This document shows positions 1-5,781 of a DNA stretch of 11,835 nucleotides, piece by piece. The notes beneath the pieces were generated by a model that saw only the letters and a list, made by a program, of their open reading frames with translations, was not told the DNA's origin and did not search any database. Source of the DNA: WHSM01 sp050701635 (GTDB lineage Bacteria; Actinomycetota; Actinomycetes; Mycobacteriales; Micromonosporaceae); NCBI GenBank assembly GCA_050701635.1, contig JBOGDF010000171.1, forward strand, positions 1 to 11,835. Direction: 5' to 3'. The stretch's first letter is position 1. Each line of letters opens with the position of its first letter. Position numbers and translations under genes: made by a program.

Positions 1-134
1 TGAAGCCTCAGCGGCGGGCTTGAATGGCGCCCTCAGCGAAGGGCGCGCCACAGGCGATCAGATTCGCCTGCTGACCGGTTTCACCCGTATTTCGGGGCCG
101 ACGACGTGCTGTGGGGAGTTCGGGTTGTGAAGCG

Positions 135-431
135 TTAGCTCCACCGGGTGAGACATTGTGCGAACCGGGGGTTCGCGGTGTTCTCGCTGGTCTCCTCCTC
201 ATGTTCCGCTGGGTCGTCGGCTGGCGCGGGGATCTTGAACATCGGGATGATCTCGTCGCCTTGGATGCGAATCTCGGCGATCAGGGTCTCGATGATCGCT
301 TTCCTCTCGGCGGACGTGCCTTCGGTGACCACGCGGGCGAGTTGGTCGCGGATGTAGTCGATCGCCGATGGTGAGGGTGTGGTGAGTTCGGCTTCGAGGG
401 CGTTGTTGATCTCATCGCGGCGTGCCCGTAG
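135..431 (-). pseudogene. Serine recombinase C-terminal remnant
   Basis: The last ~98 codons of this minus-strand frame read like the extreme C-terminus of a large serine recombinase (resolvase/invertase superfamily). There is an EIxxALEAE helix, a PSPSAIDYIRDQLARV helix, the stretch EGTSAERKAIIETLIAEIRI, and a terminal strand ending in FKIPAP, followed by an acidic tail and a stop at 135-137. In full-length members these segments follow the catalytic domain, the recombinase domain and the zinc-ribbon/coiled-coil. None of those is visible upstream: beyond about 431 the frame becomes Arg/Pro-rich out-of-frame-type sequence, and the other two minus frames show no recombinase motif either. The N-terminal ~80% is therefore missing, through deletion or recombination, and no start codon or ribosome site can be assigned. 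This is a non-functional scar of a site-specific recombinase, probably from an integrated element. The family assignment rests on motif memory. Confidence 0.62.
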
Positions 432-623
432 CTGAGCTGGAGGACGTGGGCTCGGACGCGGCCGGCGCCGTGGATAAAGCGGTCGTGCGGCTCGCGGGAA
501 CATCGGCCCGGTAGGTTTTACCCCACGGTTCCGTACGCCCCTGGAGCGCTGCGGCGTGATCTCCGGGTGCGGTGGGATGTCCGTTGGCCGCGAGGGTCGG
601 CCACGGTTCCGATCGGGGGAGTG
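432..623. other. Leader region without a recognised gene
   Basis: This 192-bp stretch separates the recombinase scar from the 624-1811 lipoprotein gene. All frames over it are short and Arg/Pro/Ser-rich, as expected for non-coding high-GC DNA. It must hold the lipoprotein promoter if that gene is transcribed on its own, but I could not identify convincing -35/-10 boxes. The 134 bases at the left edge (1-134) likewise hold no product I can recognise. Confidence 0.4.
615..621 (+). promoter_or_regulatory. Purine-rich ribosome site close to the start
   Basis: A GGGGGAG run ends two bases before the ATG at 624, which is unusually close for a Shine-Dalgarno element. An in-frame GTG at 621 directly precedes the ATG and would overlap the run. 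I chose ATG 624 because the lipoprotein signal peptide begins there cleanly, whereas the upstream in-frame ATG at 567 would add a charged, non-signal-like extension. Confidence 0.4.
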
Positions 624-1811
624 ATGTCGCGTCCGTGGTGTGTTGCAACGCTGGCTCTGCTGCTGGTGGCCTCGGTCTCCGCGGGCTGCGACAGCGGGCG
701 GGTCACGGGTGACTGGCACTCCGGCTCACCGGCGGTGAAGGCTGAGGACCTCGATCTGGGCGACGTGTCGGTGACGGGCACCAAGGTTCCGCGCGGCCCG
801 GCTGAGGTCGAACTTGCCCGCGACCTCGAGGGCCAGCGGCTCGCCGAGTACGTGGTCGACCCGTACGACGTGGATCCCAGCTACGCGGCGACGGACGTCC
901 CGACGGGTCTGTTCGACGATCCGCGTGAGCTGGTGAACTTCTATCCGAGACCCGGCCCGCTCGCCGGAAAGGTGACCGGGTTCGCGGTCAGCCGCAAGCA
1001 GCGTCCGTGGGAATCGACGATGAACGCGGTCTTCCGCTTCCTCACCCCCGCGGAGGCGGCGCGGGTCGCGCGCGCGATGCAGGCCGACTCGCTGAAGGGC
1101 GGTTCTGGGATTGCGTACGAGGACTACTCGGCGCGGCGTGTCAGGATTCCCGGACATCCGCGCGCCCTGGCGACCGTGGCGTACTTCTCTCCGGGTGAGC
1201 CGAACCTCGACGTGTACGAGGCGGTGGGCCCGCATCTGGTGAACGTGTACGTGGCCAGCGTGGACAAGAAGCCGGAGACGGTGATCCGGACGGCGGCGGC
1301 GGTACTCACCCGGCAGAAGCAGCGGCTCGCCGAGTTCACGCCCACGCCCGCTGACAGACTCACCGGGCTGACGTACCCGGCCGCCGACCTGCTCGCGCTC
1401 ACACTCGCGCCCGACGACTCCGGGTCCAGCGCGGACGCCGCCGTGTACGGGCCACTGGCCGCGGCGCACCTGCAGTGGGAACCGAAGGGTATGAGCAAGG
1501 CGTTCCAGGCGGCCGGCGTGGACTTTGTCTCCTTCAACGCCGCCACGCTGTACCGCACCCGCGGGCTGGCCGAGGCGAAGTCGCTGGCCAAGGTGATGAC
1601 CGCCGCCGCGGCGCGCAGGTACGAGGAGGCAAGCCCGCCCAAGGGTCTCCCGCACGCGAGGTGTTTCGCGGTGGAGGGCGAGCCGGGGCGCGCCGTCCCG
1701 TACTTCTGCCAGGCGGTACGCGACCGCTACCTGGCCGAGGCGAGCGGGAAGTCCCTTGACGCGGCCCAGCAGTTGCTCAGCGCCCAGTACCTGCTGCTCG
1801 ACAAGGCGTGA
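624..1811 (+). CDS. DUF7373-like secreted lipoprotein
   Basis: This 395-residue protein is exported and lipid-anchored on the outer face of the membrane. It has a short basic N-terminus, a hydrophobic core (ALLLVASVSAG) and a lipobox SAGC with Cys22 as the predicted lipidated residue. The mature part opens with a Ser/Gly/Asp-rich linker. An LARDLEGQRLAEYVVDPYDVDPSY block then follows, of the type I associate from memory with the DUF7373 family of actinobacterial lipoproteins (QRLA..V..PxDVDPxY). Its length is about normal for that family. The rest is a mixed alpha/beta protein with paired repeats of an FRFLTPAEAARVARAMQ-like helix and two late cysteines (CFAVEGE, YFCQAV) that could form a disulfide. 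No enzyme motif is seen and the molecular role is unknown. The gene stands alone on the plus strand, converges with the 1957-4320 gene, and is followed by two hairpins. The reading frame is certain; the family name is less so. Confidence 0.85.
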   Translation: MSRPWCVATLALLLVASVSAGCDSGRVTGDWHSGSPAVKAEDLDLGDVSVTGTKVPRGPAEVELARDLEGQRLAEYVVDPYDVDPSYAATDVPTGLFDDPRELVNFYPRPGPLAGKVTGFAVSRKQRPWESTMNAVFRFLTPAEAARVARAMQADSLKGGSGIAYEDYSARRVRIPGHPRALATVAYFSPGEPNLDVYEAVGPHLVNVYVASVDKKPETVIRTAAAVLTRQKQRLAEFTPTPADRLTGLTYPAADLLALTLAPDDSGSSADAAVYGPLAAAHLQWEPKGMSKAFQAAGVDFVSFNAATLYRTRGLAEAKSLAKVMTAAAARRYEEASPPKGLPHARCFAVEGEPGRAVPYFCQAVRDRYLAEASGKSLDAAQQLLSAQYLLLDKA

Positions 1812-1826
1812 CGCCCGTACCGGGCG
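1812..1826 (+). terminator. Small stem-loop abutting the stop codon
   Basis: A perfect 6-bp stem (CGCCCG/CGGGCG) with a TAC loop begins one base after the lipoprotein stop codon. It is short and has no T-tract. It may be a 3'-end stabilising hairpin ahead of the main terminator at 1903-1931. Confidence 0.4.
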
Positions 1827-1902
1827 ACACTGGGCTTGCCAAACGCCGGCCGCCGATGACGAAGAAGGCGTAGAAGACGTCATTCCAAGCCGTACCAAAG
1901 AG

Positions 1903-1931
1903 GACCCGGTGTCCCATCGGGACACCGGGTC
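1903..1931. terminator. Bidirectional 13-bp hairpin terminator
   Basis: A perfect 13-bp inverted repeat (GACCCGGTGTCCC and its complement) closes on a three-base ATC loop. It lies between two convergent genes, 91 bp after the plus-strand stop and 25 bp beyond the minus-strand stop at 1957. The position and perfect stem make it a strong candidate for terminating both transcripts. The flanks lack a long T-tract, as is common in actinomycetes. Confidence 0.85.
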
Positions 1932-1956
1932 TCCGTACTTCAACTACATGATCAGG

Positions 1957-4320
1957 TCAGGAACAGAGGAACCCGAGCACCTCACCGGTCCCGGGGTGAC
2001 CGGGGTTCGGCGAGTAGCCGGGGTTGACCCGGATGATCGCGATCGCGGGCTTCGTACCCGTGATCACCTTCCCGTCCTTGGTCACGCTATCGGTCACCAG
2101 CACCGCGGTGTACTCGGGCAGCACGTCGGCTGGCGGCGGGCTGTTACCGGGCCCGCTGCGCCAGGTGCCACCGCAGGTGGTCTGGCCCGGCGGGTCGTTG
2201 GCGAAGCCCTTGAACTTCGCCGGTGCGGGCCCGCCGCTGACGGTGTTGTGCAGGTACCACTCGTCGTGCCAAACCGTCGCCGTGGCCCCCGGGGTGGCGT
2301 TACCGTCACCGATCACGAAGTTGCCTCCCGGGGTCCAGGCGAACACCACGACCGAGGCCGAGTCCGACGACGGCAGGTAGTTCGTACCGCCGGCGTAGTC
2401 GGCGATGACCGTCCCTGGTCCGAGCGGCTGGTTCACCGCGGCGATGGTGCAGGTCGCGGTGCCGGTCGCGTCCGTCACGCCGGAGCAGGACTGCGCGGTC
2501 GTGCCGGCGCCCAGGGTGAGGGTCACCGTTTCGCCATCCACCGGCGCGGACAGCAGGGTGTCGGTCAGTACGGCCGACAGGGTCGCCGGATCGCCGTTGC
2601 CGAAGAAGGTCGGCCCGGTGTACTCGAGCGAGGTCGGATGCTTCGACCACACCACCGAGACCTGCGTGGTCTCACCGCTGTCCTGCGTGCCGTCCTCGTC
2701 GAGGTCGGCCCACACGGTCACGGTGTCGGTGCCGGCGGTCCCGTTCGAGTACGTGAACGTCGTCTGACCCGCCACGTTGGTGGTCCCGCTGCCGCTCGTC
2801 GGCGACGGCGTACCGCTGCTGGTGACCGTGAACTGCACCGGGATGAACTGTTCGTTCTCGCTGTGTGCGCCCGTCACCGTTGCGGTCACCGTGGTGTTCT
2901 GCCCCCACGGCAACGGGTTCGGGCTCGCCGCGGCGGTCACCGTCGACGGCGGCGAGAAGTCGACCCGGGCGGAGAACCCGTCCGTCGCGCCACCCACGCC
3001 GGTGCGGCCGTCCCCCCAGGTCGGGTGGGCGACATCGTCGGATCCCACGTCCACCGCGAGGTAGTCACCGATGAAGCCGGTCGCCGCGGGCGTCGGCTGC
3101 GAGTTCACCTGGATCGCCGTGAAGGCGGGGGTCGCGGCGACCGCCCCGTACGACAGGAAGACGTTGTGGTTGTTCGTCTCGTCGTCGAACGCGTAGTACG
3201 CCACGTGCACCCGGTTCTGGGCGACATCGACCCACGGCATGAACTGATCGTCCGCCTCCGCCTCGACGTCGACGCCGGATGGAGCGGTCCACCCGGCGTT
3301 GTCGATCGACGACGAGATCAGGATGTCCGCGTCACCGCCGTCGCTGTCGGTGTAGTCGGCCCAGACGACGAACAGGCGCCCGGTCGCCGGGTCGGCGTCG
3401 ATACTGGGGAAGGACCGGGACCGGAAGCCGGTCGCGATGGCGGGGTTGACGTTGTCGAGCGTGGCGACCTGCACCGGCGCACCGAAGTTCTGGCCCTGGT
3501 CGGTGGACCGCGCCACCCAGATCGACCCGTCGTCGCCGTCGCCGAAGCCGGAGCAGAGCGTCACCCAGGCGACGTACAGGTCGCCGCCGCCGGCCTCCTG
3601 GGCCAGTTCGGCGCCGTGGTTGAGACAGCCGTCCTGCGCGGTGTCGGTCGACAGGACGAGCGGCGCGGAGAACGCGAACCCGTCGCCCACCCCGTTCAGA
3701 TCACGGGAGAACACGACCTCACGGTTGTTGCCACCGCCGAACGGCGTCCACGCCACGTACACGTTGTCGTTGTTGGCCCGGTCGACGAGGATGAACTCCT
3801 TGTCGTTGCAGACCACGGGGCTGGTGCCGCCGGCGGCGACAATACCGTTCGCCGGGTCGGTCCAGTTCGCGCCGTCGTCGTTCGAGCTGGAGACGAACAG
3901 CGTGCACGGGTCCTCGCTGTCACGGTGTGCCAGCGCCGAGTAGTAGATCCGGCCACCGGCGCCGAAGTCGACGGCCGGGTCGCTCATCAGCAGCGTGTCG
4001 CCGTCGTTGCCGACGTCGGTGACCGTCAGCGTGCCGAACGGCAGGTTGCCGCTGGTCCAGTTTCGGCCGCCGTCGGTGGAGGCGTACCACTCCTGGCTGT
4101 TGCCGCCGCCTCGCTCGTTCGCGCCACCGGCCAGGTGGTTCGGGTTGTTCGGGTCGACGGCGATGTGAAGTTCGCGCTCGTTCGCCGCAAGGTTCCCCAT
4201 AGACACATCGCGCACGATCGGGGTGGAGTGACCGGCCTGGGCCGGCCCGGCACTCAACGCCACGCTGGCCACGGGAACCAGCGCACAGGCGACGAATGCC
4301 GGGAGGATTCGGGATTTCAT
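1957..4320 (-). CDS. Secreted Asp-box propeller / Ig-like protein
   Basis: This 787-residue protein is exported by Sec, with a signal peptide cleaved after AQA at residue 29. Residues ~35-450 form a probable beta-propeller. Asp-boxes of the SxDxGxxW type sit at 81-88 (STDGGRNW), 146-153 (SNDDGANW) and 272-279 (STDQGQNF), and a degenerate one near 335. Residues ~457-555 and ~561-660 are two bacterial Ig-like domains, the first like the Big-1/invasin fold. Residues ~663-787 form a separate C-terminal domain with WHDEWYL, CGGTW, NPGYSPNPGHPGTG and a final FLCS. From memory, this domain recurs at the end of secreted Ig-like bacterial proteins. Asp-boxes occur in sialidases, but I see no FRIP-type motif, so glycosidase activity is not assigned; adhesion or glycan binding is more cautious. 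Acidic, with few cysteines. It follows the 4343-4984 lipoprotein gene by 22 bp, which implies an operon. Confidence 0.88.
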   Translation of the reverse strand: MKSRILPAFVACALVPVASVALSAGPAQAGHSTPIVRDVSMGNLAANERELHIAVDPNNPNHLAGGANERGGGNSQEWYASTDGGRNWTSGNLPFGTLTVTDVGNDGDTLLMSDPAVDFGAGGRIYYSALAHRDSEDPCTLFVSSSNDDGANWTDPANGIVAAGGTSPVVCNDKEFILVDRANNDNVYVAWTPFGGGNNREVVFSRDLNGVGDGFAFSAPLVLSTDTAQDGCLNHGAELAQEAGGGDLYVAWVTLCSGFGDGDDGSIWVARSTDQGQNFGAPVQVATLDNVNPAIATGFRSRSFPSIDADPATGRLFVVWADYTDSDGGDADILISSSIDNAGWTAPSGVDVEAEADDQFMPWVDVAQNRVHVAYYAFDDETNNHNVFLSYGAVAATPAFTAIQVNSQPTPAATGFIGDYLAVDVGSDDVAHPTWGDGRTGVGGATDGFSARVDFSPPSTVTAAASPNPLPWGQNTTVTATVTGAHSENEQFIPVQFTVTSSGTPSPTSGSGTTNVAGQTTFTYSNGTAGTDTVTVWADLDEDGTQDSGETTQVSVVWSKHPTSLEYTGPTFFGNGDPATLSAVLTDTLLSAPVDGETVTLTLGAGTTAQSCSGVTDATGTATCTIAAVNQPLGPGTVIADYAGGTNYLPSSDSASVVVFAWTPGGNFVIGDGNATPGATATVWHDEWYLHNTVSGGPAPAKFKGFANDPPGQTTCGGTWRSGPGNSPPPADVLPEYTAVLVTDSVTKDGKVITGTKPAIAIIRVNPGYSPNPGHPGTGEVLGFLCS

Positions 4321-4324
4321 GGTG

Positions 4325-4331
4325 CCTCCTC
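4325..4331 (-). promoter_or_regulatory. Ribosome binding site of the propeller gene
   Basis: On the minus strand GAGGAGG lies four bases ahead of the ATG at 4318-4320, inside the 22-bp gap after the upstream lipoprotein gene. It fixes the start codon at the signal peptide and shows that the second cistron has its own strong initiation site. Confidence 0.8.
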
Positions 4332-4342
4332 GGAGGTCGGGG

Positions 4343-4984
4343 TCAGCAGGTGTCTCGATCGGTCACCAGCCGCCCGTCCGCTCCCTGGTCGGGGAGGCGG
4401 AAATCCCGACCGAACGACCACGTTCCGCTCTGGGTCCGGAACCACAACCGGTCGTCCCCCGTGTGGTCATCGAGCTTCGGTGTCCAGTCGATCAGTCGCT
4501 CTCGTCCATCGAGCAGCGACAAGGTGTCCGTGGACTCGAACACCGCGTCATCCGGGAAGAGACGCAGGTAGGTCCCCGGACCGAGGGGGCCCTTCGGGAT
4601 GATCCGGGCGGACGTGCCGGTGGCCGCGGACCGTAAAACCCAGCACGTCACGTCCACCCGTTGGTTGCTGCCATTGATCAGTACGACCAGCTGCCCGCCG
4701 GCGTACGGATCCTCCGGCCGCAGCTCGACCGCGCCTAGCCGTACCGTCCCCGGTCTGGGTGGGGAGGCGGGGACGGCGGTCGGTTGCGGCGTCAACGGCC
4801 GGTCCGGGCCGGTCCCCGGCACGGTGTCCGGTGACGCGGTCCCGGCCGGGTCCGTCGGCGTGGCGGGCTTCGATGTCTGCGGGCGCTCGTCCTCACCGCT
4901 GCACGCCACGGGTACGGAGGCCAGCAGGACGATCCCGACACCGGCCATACACCAGCCGGCAAGCCTGGACCCGATCACCCGCAT
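4343..4984 (-). CDS. Lipoprotein with lamin-tail-like domain
   Basis: This 213-residue exported protein has a basic start, a hydrophobic core (MAGVGIVLLASVPVAC) and a predicted lipidated Cys28. Its lipobox is imperfect, with Pro at -3. Residues ~30-85 are a Pro/Thr/Ser-rich linker of wall-spanning type. Residues ~86-200 resemble a lamin-tail domain (LTD), an Ig-like beta-sandwich found in bacterial surface proteins. Its pattern is a QLVVLIN strand, VDVTCWVLRS, IIPKGPLGPGTYLRLFPDD, and a TDTLSLLDGRERLIDW hairpin. I recognise this by pattern only, so the alternative is an unassigned beta-sandwich. The start at 4984 is chosen over the in-frame codon at 5023 because a GGAGG sits five bases ahead and the signal peptide follows. 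It is the first gene of a two-gene unit with the propeller protein (22-bp gap). A membrane-anchored partner for the secreted propeller is plausible. Confidence 0.8.
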   Translation of the reverse strand: MRVIGSRLAGWCMAGVGIVLLASVPVACSGEDERPQTSKPATPTDPAGTASPDTVPGTGPDRPLTPQPTAVPASPPRPGTVRLGAVELRPEDPYAGGQLVVLINGSNQRVDVTCWVLRSAATGTSARIIPKGPLGPGTYLRLFPDDAVFESTDTLSLLDGRERLIDWTPKLDDHTGDDRLWFRTQSGTWSFGRDFRLPDQGADGRLVTDRDTC

Positions 4985-4989
4985 GGCGA

Positions 4990-4994
4990 CCTCC
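4990..4994 (-). promoter_or_regulatory. Ribosome binding site deciding the lipoprotein start
   Basis: GGAGG on the minus strand, five bases before the ATG at 4982-4984, favours this start over the longer reading frame from 5023, whose extra 13 residues would lie ahead of the signal peptide. Confidence 0.7.
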
Positions 4995-5093
4995 GCGCTG
5001 CTCACGCCCCGCCCCGGGCGCATCGGCAGACCGTAGTCCCTGTACTCACCAACCGCTGTCGCGAGCCTGACACCTCGCCCGATACACGGTTGT

Positions 5094-5125
5094 GGGTTCA
5101 GGCGACGTGAACCCGGGGCGGTTCA
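5094..5125. promoter_or_regulatory. Candidate operator: three GGTTCA half-sites
   Basis: GGTTCA occurs at 5095-5100 and 5120-5125, and its inverse TGAACC at 5108-5113, so three half-sites fall 12-13 bp apart in alternating orientation. The left pair extends to a perfect 7-bp palindrome (GGGTTCA, seven bases, TGAACCC). The array sits about 110-140 bp upstream of the lipoprotein ATG at 4984. A weak minus-strand promoter can be drawn, with TTCACG (5106-5111) and TGTATC (5081-5086), but the 19-bp spacer is long. A dimeric repressor or activator site is plausible; a chance repeat cannot be excluded. Confidence 0.4.
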
Positions 5126-5257
5126 GACAGATACTGGACAGGGTCGATGCTGGACGGTGCGGTCATCGCGTAGGTCCCCAAGACTGTGGAAAGTGTCCAA
5201 GAGGATCACGCGGTGGCCGCCCTAGACGCGCGGCCGGATAGCGTCCCGGCTCTGTGA

Positions 5258-5554
5258 TCATGATGCTGATCGGCGGGCAGCGCTGATGAGGCGTTTGACG
5301 CTTCGGACGCTGATGCCGTACGCCAGGGCGAGGTCCCGTTGGCGGGCGCCGGCCATGTGCCTGGAAACGATCGCATCCACGTCGTTTCGGCTCAGCCGCT
5401 TGCGAATTGCCCAGGGATGTCGAGCCTCACCTCGGAAGTGGCCAGGACTGCGAGACCACCGCGTCAGAGGGCCCGCGACGGCGCTGATCAAGGCCCTGAC
5501 CTGCGGAAATGAGTTTGAATAAGAGGTCAGTAGGTCCACAATGTGATCTCTCAA
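5258..5554 (-). CDS. Small helix-turn-helix protein, possibly a remnant
   Basis: This 98-residue frame ends in a convincing helix-turn-helix. Residues ~58-92 read LSRNDVDAIVSRHMAGARQRDLALAYGISVRSVKRLI, broken here as LSRNDVDAIVSRH, then MAGARQRDLALAYGIS, then VRSVKRLI. This is the pattern of the short C-terminal HTH found on actinobacterial resolvases and transposase-like small proteins. The first ~50 residues are not recognised. The best start is a TTG at 5554, with a GTG at 5539 as alternative; neither has a good ribosome site, and the frame runs upstream through a hairpin without a better start. It could be a real small DNA-binding protein or the 3' fragment of a degraded recombinase or transposase. 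Its base composition appears less GC-rich than the neighbouring secreted-protein genes, which supports acquired DNA. No operon partner: the nearest same-strand gene ends at 5782, beyond two hairpins. Confidence 0.45.
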   Translation of the reverse strand: MRDHIVDLLTSYSNSFPQVRALISAVAGPLTRWSRSPGHFRGEARHPWAIRKRLSRNDVDAIVSRHMAGARQRDLALAYGISVRSVKRLISAARRSAS

Positions 5555-5566
5555 GACATGCCGGAC

Positions 5567-5595
5567 AGACCGGACCCAGGATTTGGGTCCGGTCT
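5567..5595. terminator. 12-bp hairpin with T-rich flank
   Basis: A perfect 12-bp stem (AGACCGGACCCA and its complement) encloses a five-base GGATT loop. On the plus strand it is followed by TCTGTTTCT, a rho-independent-like tail; on the minus strand it has no T-run. It is the second hairpin downstream of the peptidase stop and probably insulates that transcript from the HTH ORF. Confidence 0.65.
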
Positions 5596-5711
5596 TCTGT
5601 TTCTGGGTTTGGGTCCTGGTGGCCGGCCAGCTGGTTGCGGCTGGTGGCGAGCACCATGGTGCCGGGGGAGCCGGGAATCAGCGGGCGTACCGGGCCAGCA
5701 CCACGCCGTGC

Positions 5712-5743
5712 CGGGCAGGGCGGCCCGCCAGCCGCCCTGCCCG
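5712..5743. terminator. 13-bp GC-rich hairpin after the peptidase gene
   Basis: A perfect 13-bp stem (CGGGCAGGGCGGC and its complement) with a six-base CCGCCA loop starts 38 bases beyond the peptidase stop codon at 5782. It has no T-tract on the minus strand, typical of actinomycete factor-independent or stabilising 3' structures. It is the likely primary terminator of the peptidase message. Confidence 0.7.
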
Positions 5744-5781
5744 TTCCCCCCGGCCCGCCCGGTTCCCCGGACAGGCCCGGG

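Noticed and set aside
1..134. Possible gene end at the left edge on either strand
   Set aside because: Several frames are open for 40-60 codons, but none resembles a known protein, and the window edge prevents a decision.
422..514. Short plus-strand frame starting at GTG 422 (PVAELEDVGSDAAGAVDKAVV)
   Set aside because: It looks protein-like for about 30 codons but has no ribosome site and partly overlaps the recombinase remnant on the other strand.
726..1943. 405-codon minus frame over the plus-strand lipoprotein
   Set aside because: It is Arg-rich with no motifs, and opposite a frame with a lipobox and family-like motifs.
1957..4320. Assigning the propeller protein as an active sialidase
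   Set aside because: Asp-boxes are present, but no FRIP-type arginine motif or other sialidase active-site signature was found, so only the fold is claimed.
1756..4602. 948-codon open frame on the plus strand
   Set aside because: It is antisense to the propeller gene and rich in Arg, Gly and Val with no domain. The minus strand has a signal peptide, Asp-boxes and Ig-like domains, so the long plus frame is a high-GC shadow.
5286..5522. 78-codon plus frame opposite the HTH ORF
   Set aside because: It has no motif, while the minus strand at the same place encodes a clear helix-turn-helix.
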